Notes: generated by a model not told the origin, from the sequence alone. A stretch of 64,000 bases of DNA from Pseudomonas sp. FP2196 (GCF_030687715.1 NZ_CP117445.1:3523501-3587500); one strand, 5' to 3'. Positions 34,121 through 44,219 are shown, numbered from the stretch's first letter. Numbers and translations: made by a program.

Positions 34121-35754
34121 CCCGCTTCACCGCTCTCTTGCTGCCCCTGCTGCTCTGCACGGCCACCGCCCAGGCGGCCGAGCTGACCGCCAGTGTGGAT
34201 CGCAGTCGCCTGAACTCCGGCGAGACGGTCGAGCTCACCCTCGAAACCAGCGACGTCACCCAGTTCGGCAAACCCGACCTGGCGCCGCTGGAGCCATTGT
34301 TCGAAGTGCGGGGCACGCGACAGGTCAACCAGTTGAACACCCTCAACGGCGACAACCGCGCGACCACGCGCTGGATCATCACCCTGTTGCCGAAAGAGAA
34401 CGGCAGCGTGGTGATTCCGCCGCTTCAAGTCGGTGATGTGCAGAGCCAGCCAATCACCGTGCAAGTGGTCGAAAGCGATACCCGCGAAGACAAAAACAGC
34501 CTTGAGCCGGTGTTCATCGAGGCCAGTCTCGATCAGTCCAGCGTCTACGTGCAGGCGCAGGCGATCCTGACCCTGCGCATCTACCATTCGGTGTCGCTGT
34601 ACGACGACAGCAGCCTGACGCCGCTACAACTCGCCGATGCCCGGGTCGAGCAACTCGGCGACACCCGCACCTACGAGAAAGACATCAACGGCGTGCGCCA
34701 CGGCGTGATCGAGATGCGCTACGCGATCTATCCGCAGCACAGCGGTTTGCTGACCATCGCCCCACAGACGTTCAGCGCGACGCTGGTCGACACACAGCCC
34801 TCTCAGGACGCGACCGCGCAAGGGCCGAAACCGGGCAAGCTGCTGCGGGTCAGTTCCACGCAAATACCGCTGACGGTCAAACCCAAGCCACTGACCTACC
34901 CCGCCGATGCGCCATGGCTGCCAGCGCGCAGCCTGAGCCTGAGCGAAAGCTGGAACCCGGAACCGGAGCACACACAGGTCGGCGACTCCCTGACACGCAG
35001 CCTGACGCTGAAAGTCGAAGGCCTGGCCAGTTCACAACTGCCGGCGCTGCCCGCCACCGAAGTCAACGGCCTGCGCCGCTACCCGGATCAACCGGTGCTG
35101 AACAACCAGAGCAGCGACCGTGGCCTGATCGGCAGCCGCGAAGAACGCGAAGCGCTGGTGGCCAGTCGCAGCGGCTCGATTGAATTACCGACAGTCGATG
35201 TGGTGTGGTGGAACACCTTCGAAGATCACCTGGAACACACCAGCCTGCCGGCGCGCACCCTGCAAGTGGCCAACAACCCGAGCCTGCAAGTCGACACCCC
35301 GACCGGCAGCCTGCAACCGGGCACGGTCGATAACGATGTGTTGTGGTGGTGGAAACTCAGCACCCTGATCCTCGCCTGCACCACCCTCCTCGGCTTCGGC
35401 CTCTGGTGGCGTGCACGCTGGCAACCGGCGATCCATCGCGCCGCCCAAACCGGCCCGAGCCCACGTACGTTAATGGACGACATCAAGCGTGCGAGCCAGG
35501 CGAATGACCCGCAAGCAACGCGGCAGGCGCTGGATGCGTGGGCGCGTCAGCAGCCGGAAACGTTGGCGGACATGGCGGCGCGGTTTGTGCCGTTGTCAGA
35601 TGCATTGGATGGGCTCAATGGTGCGCTGTACAGCGAGACGGGGCAGCACTGGCAGGGTGAGGATTTGTGGCGGGCGATCCGCACGATTCCGGCGGCGGAA
35701 CGGGTGCAGGATCCGGTGGGTGATAGCGGGTTGCCGCCGCTTTATCCGAAGTGA
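34117..35754 (+). CDS. BatD-family protein
   Basis: A 545-residue exported protein with a signal peptide (LLLPLLLCTATAQA then AE), several periplasmic Ig-like segments typical of BatD (ASVDRSRLNSGETVELTLET, then DQSSVYVQAQAILTLRIYHS), one membrane helix at about 408-430 and a cytoplasmic tail. Last gene of the MoxR operon. Confidence 0.9.
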   Translation: MTRFTALLLPLLLCTATAQAAELTASVDRSRLNSGETVELTLETSDVTQFGKPDLAPLEPLFEVRGTRQVNQLNTLNGDNRATTRWIITLLPKENGSVVIPPLQVGDVQSQPITVQVVESDTREDKNSLEPVFIEASLDQSSVYVQAQAILTLRIYHSVSLYDDSSLTPLQLADARVEQLGDTRTYEKDINGVRHGVIEMRYAIYPQHSGLLTIAPQTFSATLVDTQPSQDATAQGPKPGKLLRVSSTQIPLTVKPKPLTYPADAPWLPARSLSLSESWNPEPEHTQVGDSLTRSLTLKVEGLASSQLPALPATEVNGLRRYPDQPVLNNQSSDRGLIGSREEREALVASRSGSIELPTVDVVWWNTFEDHLEHTSLPARTLQVANNPSLQVDTPTGSLQPGTVDNDVLWWWKLSTLILACTTLLGFGLWWRARWQPAIHRAAQTGPSPRTLMDDIKRASQANDPQATRQALDAWARQQPETLADMAARFVPLSDALDGLNGALYSETGQHWQGEDLWRAIRTIPAAERVQDPVGDSGLPPLYPK

Positions 35755-35954
35755 AAAGCAAAAGATCGCAGTCTGCGAATGCATTCGCCATCTATTGATC
35801 CCTTGTGGCAAGGGGATCCTCTTACCACTTACATCTCCCTTCCAAACGGACTGACTTCGACCACAGTCTGTGTTTTGCCAGTAAACTCTCCCCTCTTTCG
35901 CCGCCTCATCATTTCCACGCGGCCACCACCTCTTTATCTGTAGCGGAGTCCACC

Positions 35955-37199
35955 TTGCGTCTGTTTCACACCTCCGACTGGCACCTTGGGCAAAACCTGC
36001 ACGGCCAGGAGCGCGATTTCGAGCATGCGTGCTTTCTCGAATGGCTGCTGCGCCAACTGCAACTGGCGCAGCCGGATGTGCTGCTGATTGCCGGTGACAT
36101 CTTTGACACGGTCAATCCGCCGGTCAAAGCTCAGGAACGCCTCTACGACTTCATCGTCAGCGCCCATGAACAGCAACCTTTGCTGACCATCGTGATGATT
36201 GCCGGCAACCACGATTCCGGCTCGCGGATCGAACTGCCCGCGCCATTGATGCGACGTTTGCGTACCCATGCGCTGGGTCGGGTGTTGTGGCTGGATGATG
36301 GGCAACTCGACGCTGATCGTCTGCTGTTGCCGTTGCCGGACGCATCGGGCGAAATCGCCGCGTGGTGTCTGGCGCTGCCGTTCCTGCGCCCGGCGGAGGT
36401 CACTGGGGCGCATCTGGGCGATAACTATTTGCGCGGGATCGGTCAGGTTCATGAATGGCTGATTGAAGCCGCAAATGCCAAGCGCCAGCCGGGTCAGGCG
36501 CTGGTCGCCATCAGTCACGCGCACATGGCCGGCGGTTCGGTGTCGGAAGACTCCGAGCGCAGCCTGATCATCGGCAATGCCGAAGCGCTGCCGGCCAGCC
36601 TGTTCGGGCCGAGTATCAGCTACGTCGCCCTCGGTCATTTGCACAAGCCGCAGAAGGTCAACGGTGAGGAACGCATCCGCTACAGCGGCTCGCCGATTCC
36701 GCTATCGTTTTCGGAAATCAGCTATCAGCACCAGATTCTCGACGTCACTCTCGATGGCGAAACCCTGGTCAGCGTCGAGCCGAAACTGATCCCGCGATCG
36801 GTCAACCTGCAACGTATCGGCCCGGCGCCGCTGGCGGAGATCCTGCTGCAACTCGCGGACTTGCCAAACATCGACCTGCTCGCTGAAACCCAGCGCCAGC
36901 CGTGGCTGGAAGTACGCGTGCGTCTCGATGAGCCGCAACCGGATCTGCGCCATCAAGTGGAAACCGCCCTGCAAGGCAAAGCCGTGCGGCTGGTGCGCAT
37001 CGCTGCCGAGTACGCTGGCAACCGTGGTGCTGACGGCGCGGAAGAAGGCACGGCGTTGATCGAACTTGATCAACTCACACCGCAGGAACTGTTCAGCCGC
37101 GCCTGGCTCGACAACTACGGCAATGAAGTCGATGAACAGACGCTCAAGGACTTCGCCGAGCTGCTGCAAGACGTGCAAATGGAGGGCGAGCAGCCATGA
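35955..37199 (+). CDS. sbcD: Exonuclease subunit SbcD
   Basis: A 414-residue Mre11-type nuclease: TSDWHLG (Asp8, His10), GDIFD (47-51), GNHD (84-87), and later SHAH and ALGHLHKPQ, the five metal-binding motifs. With SbcC it cuts DNA hairpins and blocked ends. The start is the TTG at 35955, with GGAG nine bases upstream; the frame open to 35805 has no homology-like residues and reads into non-coding sequence. Overlaps sbcC by four bases. Confidence 0.95.
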   Translation: MRLFHTSDWHLGQNLHGQERDFEHACFLEWLLRQLQLAQPDVLLIAGDIFDTVNPPVKAQERLYDFIVSAHEQQPLLTIVMIAGNHDSGSRIELPAPLMRRLRTHALGRVLWLDDGQLDADRLLLPLPDASGEIAAWCLALPFLRPAEVTGAHLGDNYLRGIGQVHEWLIEAANAKRQPGQALVAISHAHMAGGSVSEDSERSLIIGNAEALPASLFGPSISYVALGHLHKPQKVNGEERIRYSGSPIPLSFSEISYQHQILDVTLDGETLVSVEPKLIPRSVNLQRIGPAPLAEILLQLADLPNIDLLAETQRQPWLEVRVRLDEPQPDLRHQVETALQGKAVRLVRIAAEYAGNRGADGAEEGTALIELDQLTPQELFSRAWLDNYGNEVDEQTLKDFAELLQDVQMEGEQP

Positions 37200-40100
37200 A
37201 GATTCTCGCCATTCGCTTGAAAAACCTGGCCTCGCTGGCCGGCCCGTTCGAGATCGACTTCACCGCTGAACCGCTGGCCAGCGCCGGTCTGTTCGCCATT
37301 ACCGGCCCCACCGGCGCCGGCAAAAGCACCCTGCTCGACGCCTTGTGCCTGGCGCTGTTTGGCGCCGTACCGCGCCTGAATAACACGGGGCGTGACGCCA
37401 AGGTGCCGGACGCCGACGGCGAAATCGCCACCGGCGACCCGCGCACCTTGCTGCGTCGCGGCACCGGCGAAGGTTATGCCGAGGTGGATTTTGTCGGTGT
37501 CGATGGCCGTCGCTACCGCGCGCGTTGGGAAGCCAACCGTGCGCGGGAAAAGGCTGGCGGCAAGTTGCAGGCCAGCCGGCAGAGCCTGCGCGATATCGAT
37601 CAGGATCAACTGCTCGCCAGTCAGAAAGGCGAATACAAAACGCAACTGGAAGCCGCGCTGGGTTTGAACTTCGAACAATTCACCCGCGCCGTGCTGCTGG
37701 CTCAAAGCGAGTTCAGTGCGTTCCTCAAGGCTGACGACAACGACCGCAGCGAGTTGCTGGAAAAACTCACCGACACCGCGCTGTATACCCGCCTCGGCCG
37801 TCGCGCGTTCGACAAGACCAAAGAAGCCCGCGAAGCGCACAAGCTGTTGCAGGATCAGGCCACCGGTGTCACGCCGCTGGCTCCCGAAGCACGCGCCGAG
37901 CTGGATGAGCGCTACAACGCCGCGCAGCAACAGATGAAGTTGCAACAGGCGCAACTCAAGCAGCTTGAGCAGCAGCACAGCTGGCTAAAGGATTTACGTC
38001 AGTTGCAGGACGCGCAGCAAGCCGCTGCCGAGCAATTGCACAGTGCCCAACAGCAATGGGAAAGTCTGGCCGGTGAACGGGTAAAACTGTCGCGGCTGGA
38101 ACAACTCGGCCCACAGCGGCACCAGTTCGCCCGCAAAACCGAACTCGACGCGCTGTTGACGCCACTGGCGGCGCAGATTGCCGCGCACACGCAGCAACAC
38201 GTCGAGCTGACTGAGCGCCAGACGCAACTGGAGCAAAACCTCGACGCCGCGAAAGTCGCCCTGAGCGAAGCACAGCAACGGCAAACTGAAAGCGCACCGC
38301 TGTTGCGTCAGGCTTTCGAGGAGCAAAGCACCCTCGCCCGTCTGGCCAAGGACGTTGCCCTCAGTGCCGAAGCGAAACAGAACGCGCAGCAGGCTTGTAC
38401 TCAAGGCCAGAGCGCCATTACGGCGCTGCTGGAAAAGCAGACTCAAGTCGCCGAACGCTTGCAAAAAATTGCCGCCGAACTGGAACAGAGCGCCCATCTC
38501 GCACCGTTGAGCGACGCATGGAATGCCTACCGCGATCGCCTGCAACAGCTGATGTTGATCGGCAATCGCTTGAATAAGGGCCAGACCGAGCTGGCCTCGC
38601 TCGAAGAGAACGCCACTCACCGCGCCGAAGCCTTCGCCACGCAAAAACAACAACTGGAAGTGCTGTTCAAAGAGGCTGGCGCCGAGCCGGATGCCGTCGC
38701 CGAGCAGATCGGCATCCTCGGCAATCTGTTGCAGGACAACCGCAAACAATTGCGCGCCATCGAAGACCTGTCACGCCTGTGGGCCACCCGACAGGATCTG
38801 GACAAGCGCGGCGCCGAGTTGCAGCAACGGCAGCTCAGCGCTCAGCAAGAACGCGAGCGCCTGACTCAGGACGGGGTGAACACCAAGGCCGAACTGACCG
38901 TCGCCGAGCAAACCTTTAACGTCACCCGCGAGCTGCTTGAGCGTCAGCGTCTGGCGCGCAGTGCCAGTGTCGAAGAGCTGCGCGCGCAGTTGCAGGACGA
39001 TCAGCCGTGCCCGGTGTGCGGCAGCAATGAGCATCCGTATCATCAGCCCGAAGCGCTGCTGCAAAGCCTCGGCAAACACGATGAAAGCGAGCAGGCCAAC
39101 GCGCAGCGTGCGGTCGATCAGCTCAAGGAAAAGCTCATCGAACTGCGCGCTGAAGTAGGCGGCGTCATCGCGCAGCAGAAGGAACTGCTGCAACAACAGG
39201 AGCAACTGGCCGCCCAGCAACAAGCCCTGGCGCCAAGCCTCGACGCTCACCCGCAAGCGGCGCAGTTGATGAACCAGGACGCCGACAAACGCGACGCCTG
39301 GCTGACCCGGCAAAACGAGCAGTTGAACCAGAGCATCAAGCAGGATGAAGAACGCCAAAACGCCCTGCTCACCCTGCAACAGGACGCCGCGCGTCTGACC
39401 CAGCAGTTGCGTCAGGCCGAGACCGCTCATCAGCAAGCGGCGCAGCATCTGAGCAATCAGCAGCGCGAGTTGAGCAGCGACCGCCAGCGCCTCGATGAAG
39501 AACTCAGCGCGTTCGGTAACCTGCTGCCGGCCGACACAGTTGAGGCTCTACGCCATGAGCCGGCGGCGACGTTCATGCAGCTCGACCGGCAGATCGCCGA
39601 GCGTCTGACGCAAGTCGATCAGCAGAAAGAAGAACTGGCCGAACAGCTGCAACGCCAGCAGACGCTGGAGAAAGAACAGGATCGCCAGCAGACCCGCGTA
39701 CACCAGTCAGAAACCGCAGAACAGCAGTTCAATGCGCTGGCCGAACAGCAGCAAACCTGCCAGCAACAACTCATGCAGTTGCTCGGCGAGCACAGCAGCG
39801 CCGAACACTGGCAGCAGCAACTGGAAAAGGCCGTGGAGCAGGCACGCAGCGCCGAAACCACCACGGTTCAGGAACTGCAAAACGTGCGCACGCAACTCGT
39901 GCAAACCGCCGCCGAACTCAAGGCGCAACAGGAGCGCTTGCAGGCGCTGGAAAGTGAAGACAAGGATCTGGCCGGCAAGATTGCCGACTGGCGCGCCCGT
40001 CATCCGGAGCTGGATGACGGCGGCCTCGAAGATCTGCTGCGCGTCGACGACGGGCAAGTCGCGCAGTTGCGTCAACGCTTGCAGCTCAATGAAAAAGCCA

Positions 40101-40837
40101 TCGAACAGGCCACGGTGCTGTTGCAGGAGCGCGACCAGCGCTTGCTCGATCACCAGGCCCAGCACAACGGCAACCTCGACGCCGAACAACTGGCCGGCGC
40201 CCTCACCGACCTGCAAAACCAGTTCAACGTCAGCGAGCAGCAATGCGCCGAGCTGCGCGCCGAACAAGCCGAAGACCAGCGCCGCCAGAATGCCAACCAG
40301 GCACTGGCGCAGCAGATCGCCGACGCCTATGCCGAGTACCAGCGCTGGGCACGCCTGAGTGCGTTGATCGGTTCGGCCACCGGCGACACCTTCCGCAAGA
40401 TCGCCCAGGCCTACAACCTCGACTTGCTGGTACATCACGCCAACGTGCAACTGCGCCAACTGGTCAAACGCTATCGTTTAAAACGCGGCGGCAGCATGCT
40501 CGGCCTGTTGGTGATGGACAGGGAAATGGGCGATGAGCTGCGCTCGGTGCATTCGTTGTCCGGCGGCGAGACGTTCCTCGTATCGCTGGCGCTCGCGTTG
40601 GGGCTGGCGTCGATGGCGTCGAGCACGCTGAAAATCGAATCGCTGTTTATCGACGAAGGCTTTGGCAGCCTCGATCCGGAATCCCTGCAACTGGCAATGG
40701 ACGCGCTCGATGGCTTGCAGGCCCAAGGCCGCAAGGTCGCGGTGATTTCCCACGTACAGGAAATGCATGAGCGGATTCCGGTGCAGATTCAGGTGCAGCG
40801 TCAGGGCAACGGTTTGAGCACCCTGGAGGTGAAATGA
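37196..40837 (+). CDS. sbcC: Exonuclease subunit SbcC (SMC-like ATPase)
   Basis: A 1213-residue Rad50-type ATPase: Walker A GPTGAGKST (37-45), two long Gln/Glu-rich coiled coils, a zinc hook CPVCGSNEHP (about 604-613), the signature LSGGETFLVSLALALG (about 1121) and Walker B LFIDEGFGSLD (about 1148). It forms the SbcCD complex with the upstream gene. Slightly longer than the E. coli protein because of the coiled coils. Confidence 0.96.
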   Translation: MKILAIRLKNLASLAGPFEIDFTAEPLASAGLFAITGPTGAGKSTLLDALCLALFGAVPRLNNTGRDAKVPDADGEIATGDPRTLLRRGTGEGYAEVDFVGVDGRRYRARWEANRAREKAGGKLQASRQSLRDIDQDQLLASQKGEYKTQLEAALGLNFEQFTRAVLLAQSEFSAFLKADDNDRSELLEKLTDTALYTRLGRRAFDKTKEAREAHKLLQDQATGVTPLAPEARAELDERYNAAQQQMKLQQAQLKQLEQQHSWLKDLRQLQDAQQAAAEQLHSAQQQWESLAGERVKLSRLEQLGPQRHQFARKTELDALLTPLAAQIAAHTQQHVELTERQTQLEQNLDAAKVALSEAQQRQTESAPLLRQAFEEQSTLARLAKDVALSAEAKQNAQQACTQGQSAITALLEKQTQVAERLQKIAAELEQSAHLAPLSDAWNAYRDRLQQLMLIGNRLNKGQTELASLEENATHRAEAFATQKQQLEVLFKEAGAEPDAVAEQIGILGNLLQDNRKQLRAIEDLSRLWATRQDLDKRGAELQQRQLSAQQERERLTQDGVNTKAELTVAEQTFNVTRELLERQRLARSASVEELRAQLQDDQPCPVCGSNEHPYHQPEALLQSLGKHDESEQANAQRAVDQLKEKLIELRAEVGGVIAQQKELLQQQEQLAAQQQALAPSLDAHPQAAQLMNQDADKRDAWLTRQNEQLNQSIKQDEERQNALLTLQQDAARLTQQLRQAETAHQQAAQHLSNQQRELSSDRQRLDEELSAFGNLLPADTVEALRHEPAATFMQLDRQIAERLTQVDQQKEELAEQLQRQQTLEKEQDRQQTRVHQSETAEQQFNALAEQQQTCQQQLMQLLGEHSSAEHWQQQLEKAVEQARSAETTTVQELQNVRTQLVQTAAELKAQQERLQALESEDKDLAGKIADWRARHPELDDGGLEDLLRVDDGQVAQLRQRLQLNEKAIEQATVLLQERDQRLLDHQAQHNGNLDAEQLAGALTDLQNQFNVSEQQCAELRAEQAEDQRRQNANQALAQQIADAYAEYQRWARLSALIGSATGDTFRKIAQAYNLDLLVHHANVQLRQLVKRYRLKRGGSMLGLLVMDREMGDELRSVHSLSGGETFLVSLALALGLASMASSTLKIESLFIDEGFGSLDPESLQLAMDALDGLQAQGRKVAVISHVQEMHERIPVQIQVQRQGNGLSTLEVK

Positions 40838-41418
40838 ACACGCTGTACTCCTTCCGCCGCTGCCCCTACGCGATGAGGGCGCGGATGGCGCTGCGCTATT
40901 CGGGCGTGCCGGTGAACATCGTCGAGGTCAGCCTCAAGGCCAAACCGGCCGAAATGCTGGCGATCTCGCCCAAAGGCACGGTGCCGGTGCTGGATGCGGA
41001 TGGACGGGTGATCGATGAGAGCCTGGAGATCATGCGTTGGGCGTTGGCGCAGAATGATCCGCAGGATTGGCTGCTGGAGGGAGATGCGAGGATTGCCGAC
41101 TTGATCGAAGCCAATGATCAAGTGTTCAAGGTTCATCTCAATCGCTACAAGTACGCCGAGCGTTATCCGGAGCAGCCGATGGAGGTTTATCGCACGCACG
41201 GTTCGTTGTTTCTGCAGAGGCTGGATGAGTTGCTAACGGATCGCGATTACTTGCTGGCTGATCGCCCATGTCTGGCGGATATCGCACTGCTGCCGTTCGT
41301 TCGCCAGTTCGCCCACGTTGATCGCGATTGGTTTGCACAGGCACCTTACGTGCGCTTGCAAGCGTGGCTACAACACTTCCTCGAATCCGACCTCTTCACC
41401 GCGATCATGAAGAAGTAA
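40834..41418 (+). CDS. Glutathione S-transferase family protein
   Basis: A 194-residue protein with a thioredoxin-fold N-terminus (LYSFRRCPYAMRARMALRYS, Cys-Pro-Tyr in the active-site position) and SPKGTVPVL with the cis-Pro, then a helical GST C-terminal domain (YLLADRPCLADIALLPFVRQ). The start overlaps the sbcC stop in ATGA, so it may be co-transcribed with the nuclease. Substrate unknown. Confidence 0.88.
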   Translation: MNTLYSFRRCPYAMRARMALRYSGVPVNIVEVSLKAKPAEMLAISPKGTVPVLDADGRVIDESLEIMRWALAQNDPQDWLLEGDARIADLIEANDQVFKVHLNRYKYAERYPEQPMEVYRTHGSLFLQRLDELLTDRDYLLADRPCLADIALLPFVRQFAHVDRDWFAQAPYVRLQAWLQHFLESDLFTAIMKK

Positions 41419-41510
41419 CTCCCCGGCCTTCTGCTTGCACATCAACTGTGGCAAGGGGATTTATCCCCTCACCACAATGAAATTCACTCCAGGCAAGTGT
41501 CGGGGCCGGA

Positions 41511-41768
41511 TCAAGCCAAAACCTGGCACATGCCCAGGGCCGAGCAATCGACTTCGAACGGTCCGAGAAAACTGGCTGCCGCCTTGACCGGTGGATTGCC
41601 GGCCATCAGCCCCAGGGTATTGGCACGCTCAATGTTGTGCGCGATGTTGTGGTTGGCCTCTATGGCCCGGGCCAGGCCGCCCGCCGAGCCCTGCCCCATC
41701 CCCAGCAATGAAGTGCCATTGGTCATGAACGCCAGACCGGCAATGACCCAAAGTCTGTAGCCTTTCAT
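41511..41768 (-). CDS. Small exported protein of unknown function
   Basis: An 85-residue protein with a hydrophobic N-terminus (LWVIAGLAFMTNGTSLLG) and a Gly/Ala/Asn-rich body. Its start overlaps the stop of the next gene upstream (41765-41977) in ATGA, which argues for a real two-gene operon. No family recognised. Confidence 0.6.
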   Translation of the reverse strand: MKGYRLWVIAGLAFMTNGTSLLGMGQGSAGGLARAIEANHNIAHNIERANTLGLMAGNPPVKAAASFLGPFEVDCSALGMCQVLA

Positions 41769-41977
41769 GCTCCGCCGACTCCTGCGAGTTCAGCCCGATC
41801 GACCATCACGCTTTGCGAACGGTGCTCAAACTGGATGCCGGGGTTGGCGACTTGAATCGGTGCGTCGAAGCTATGTTCCATCTGCGATGAGACGCTGACG
41901 ATCAGCACCAGAGCCAGGTAAAGACCGATGGCCAGGTAGGCGCCGCGTTTGGCAGAAGAGATGATTGCGCTGGCCAT
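41765..41977 (-). CDS. Small membrane protein of unknown function
   Basis: A 70-residue protein: short basic start MASAIISSAKRG, one membrane helix (AYLAIGLYLALVLIVSVSS), and a short outside tail. GGGAGAAC precedes the ATG at 41977; the frame open to 42040 lacks such a site. Forms a likely operon with the gene at 41511. Confidence 0.6.
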   Translation of the reverse strand: MASAIISSAKRGAYLAIGLYLALVLIVSVSSQMEHSFDAPIQVANPGIQFEHRSQSVMVDRAELAGVGGA

Positions 41978-42133
41978 GGTGTTCTCCCGTGGGCATGTTT
42001 CAGAGCCCACAGAATCGATCAAAAAACCCTGCCTAACCACTCAGCGTTTCCCATAGTAACCATCAGCTTCGTTGATTATTTAGCGCCTCTATTTCGACTG
42101 TAAAAAAAACCTATCGAGTCGCCAGACACACAC

Positions 42134-42208
42134 GTGCAGGAGCTGCCGAAGGCTGCGATCTTTTGACATTGAAGATCAAATGATCGCAGCCTTCGGCAGC
42201 TCCTGCAG
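42134..42208. repeat. Inverted REP pair (GCAGGAGCTGCCGAAGGC type)
   Basis: Two inverted units of GCAGGAGCTGCCGAAGGCTG with a short linker. Confidence 0.85.
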
Positions 42209-42230
42209 GGAGTCGCGAGAGGCGGGAATT

Positions 42231-42410
42231 TCAGTGTTGGGCTTTGTGATCCAGGGCGGCGTAGAAGTTGGCGCTCTGTTGCAGGTATTTCTGGGTGTAG
42301 CTCTGGGTGTGGGATTTTTTGCTGTTGATTTCAACGTTGGCGCTGGCTGGCAGAACCACGGTGGCGGAGATGGCGGAAGCGGCAATCACGGAGAAGAGAT
42401 TGAAGTTCAT
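42231..42410 (-). CDS. Small secreted protein
   Basis: A 59-residue protein with a signal peptide (NLFSVIAASAISATVVLPASA) and a short Ser/Gln/Tyr-rich mature part (INSKKSHTQSYTQKYLQQSA). The start at 42410 is preferred to the longer frame because it puts the signal peptide at the N-terminus. Function unknown. Confidence 0.6.
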   Translation of the reverse strand: MNFNLFSVIAASAISATVVLPASANVEINSKKSHTQSYTQKYLQQSANFYAALDHKAQH

Positions 42411-42538
42411 GGCGGTAACCCTCGTGTTCGGTTGGCTTGCTTGCCCGGTTGGGCTGTGGAGCAAACTTAACGCTCGGGGGTTGATCGCTTGAAATGCTTT
42501 GTAGCATTAGCAGTTATCAGCGCGATTAATACAAAGAG

Positions 42539-42563
42539 ACAGGCCCCGCAAACCGGGGCCTGT
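42539..42563 (-). terminator. Hairpin after the lactonase gene
   Basis: A 9-pair stem (ACAGGCCCC/GGGGCCTGT) with a seven-base loop, directly after the stop codon. The T-tract is broken (TCTCTTTG), so it is a moderate terminator. Confidence 0.6.
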
Positions 42564-42566
42564 GGC

Positions 42567-43742
42567 TTATTGTCGCACTAGAAACTTCAGGTCGCTCGGG
42601 GCGTCCATCGGCAGTTTTTGCACGGTTTTGCCGAGCAGACCGGTCTTGCCATCGCGTTCGACGACGACAATCTCGTTGCTTTTCTGGTTGGCGATCAGCA
42701 GGAATTTACCGCTTGGATCGAGGCTGAATTCCCGTGGGTGATCACCTTCCACTGAACGTCGCTGCAGCTCTTTGAGCTGGCCGGTCGCCGGATCGATCGC
42801 GAACACCAGCACCTGATTGGCAGTGCCACGGTTGCTGACATAGAGGAATTTGCCGTCGGCGGACGCATGCAGAGCAGCCGCAGCTTTGTCTGAAGTCGGC
42901 TGGCCGGCCGCAAGATCGATCATTTGCGTCTGGGTCAGCACGCCGTCGTTGTAATCGAACACCGCAACCTGGGCGCTCATTTCCATGGTCAGCCAGGCGT
43001 GTTTGCCGTCAGCGCTGAACAGCAGGTGACGCGGGCCGCTGCCTGCCGGCAAGGCCACTGCGGCGGTCATCGCCGGGGTCAGTGGCAGGTCCGGGTTGGC
43101 CTTAGGATCGAACAGATAGACGAAGACCTTGTCCGCGCCCAAATCGTTGGAGAACACGTAACGGCCGTCCGGCGAGGAAACCGTCGAATGCACATGGTTC
43201 GACGCCTGACGCTCCAGGTTGATCCGGCTCGCCGGGTGGGCGCTCATCTGCACCACCGGTTTCAGTTTGCCGTCGGCACCGACCGGCAACACCGCGAGGG
43301 TGCCGCCCGGATCTTCCATCACTGAATAGTTGCTGACGAACAGATGGCTGGCGTCACCACTCAGGCTCGAATGAGTCGGCTCGTTGCCCAGGCTTTGCAC
43401 CTGATTGATCAGGCTCAGAGCGTGGGTTTTCGGATCGATCGCGTAACTGCTGACGCGACCGACCGGATCGGTCTGGCCCGGGCCGTTTTCGTTGACCACG
43501 AACAGACGTTTCTGGTCTTTGGACAGGGTCAGCCACGACGGGTTTTCGCTTTTGACCACTTGCAGCGGCTTGGCGGCAATCTGGCCGGTGGCACTGTCGA
43601 AGTTCATTCGATAGATGCCTTGGCTGGTGTCGGCGGTGTAGGAGCCGACCAGCAATTGATAGTTTTCGGCAGATGCCGTGGAAAGGCCCATCGCGCCGAC
43701 ACTCCCGGCCATCAGCAGAGGCCAGAAATTACGCATTTTCAT
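42567..43742 (-). CDS. Periplasmic beta-propeller lactonase family protein
   Basis: An exported seven-bladed propeller of the YbhE/6-phosphogluconolactonase-like family: signal peptide ending in LSTASA, then ENYQLLVGSYT, repeated blades such as NPSWLTLSKDQKRLFVVNEN, GSGPRHLLFSADGKHAWLT and HPREFSLDPSGKFLLIANQ. The signal peptide makes a cytoplasmic pentose-phosphate role unlikely. The start is ambiguous among ATGs at 43751, 43742 and 43736; 43742 has GAGG at good spacing. The frame overlaps the end of the acidic gene upstream. Confidence 0.85.
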   Translation of the reverse strand: MKMRNFWPLLMAGSVGAMGLSTASAENYQLLVGSYTADTSQGIYRMNFDSATGQIAAKPLQVVKSENPSWLTLSKDQKRLFVVNENGPGQTDPVGRVSSYAIDPKTHALSLINQVQSLGNEPTHSSLSGDASHLFVSNYSVMEDPGGTLAVLPVGADGKLKPVVQMSAHPASRINLERQASNHVHSTVSSPDGRYVFSNDLGADKVFVYLFDPKANPDLPLTPAMTAAVALPAGSGPRHLLFSADGKHAWLTMEMSAQVAVFDYNDGVLTQTQMIDLAAGQPTSDKAAAALHASADGKFLYVSNRGTANQVLVFAIDPATGQLKELQRRSVEGDHPREFSLDPSGKFLLIANQKSNEIVVVERDGKTGLLGKTVQKLPMDAPSDLKFLVRQ

Positions 43743-44040
43743 CAGTTTCATCCTCGTCGTCGCTACTGCTGACTACATCGCCAAGGCACACCAGACGGTG
43801 TTCGCCGGTGGTCTTGGTATCGCTGGCATAGCCAATGACCAGCCAGCTCTGCAGATCTTCGTCAAACGTCGCCGCTTCAACTTGAGCCGGGGTGAATTCC
43901 CAATGCTTGGCCGCTCGGCCATCAATGCATTCGATGTGCAGATTGTCGTCTTCGTCGAGGGAGAATTCGAAGGCGTGCAGGCCATCGATTTCGACCATAT
44001 CGCAGTGTTCGAGGACGTCGAGAAGGGTTTGGGCAGTCAT
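43729..44040 (-). CDS. Conserved acidic protein of unknown function
   Basis: A 103-residue acidic protein (LLDVLEHCDMVEIDGL, FSLDEDDNLHIECIDG) ending in a Asp/Glu-rich tail (SSDDEDETDENA). The ATG at 44040 follows AGAAAGACTG and is preferred to the frame from 44073. The 3' end overlaps the start region of the lactonase gene, which suggests one transcript. No domain recognised. Confidence 0.68.
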   Translation of the reverse strand: MTAQTLLDVLEHCDMVEIDGLHAFEFSLDEDDNLHIECIDGRAAKHWEFTPAQVEAATFDEDLQSWLVIGYASDTKTTGEHRLVCLGDVVSSSDDEDETDENA

Positions 44041-44111
44041 GGCAAACAGTCTTTCTAGGGGGGAAAGCGCCAATGATAGCTCAATGTGATCCAGAGGCCT
44101 TATGGGAACCC

Positions 44112-44201
44112 TTGTGGGAGCGAGCCTGCTCGCGAATGCGGTGTGTCAGGCCATGAAAGGCTGACTGAAAGAATGCATTCGCGAGCAGGCTCGCTCCCAC
44201 A
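44112..44201. repeat. Inverted REP pair (GTGGGAGCGAGCCTGCTCGCG type)
   Basis: Two inverted units with a short linker, filling most of the 180-base gap before the dehydrogenase gene. Confidence 0.88.
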
Positions 44202-44219
44202 TGGATTATTGGCTGTCAG

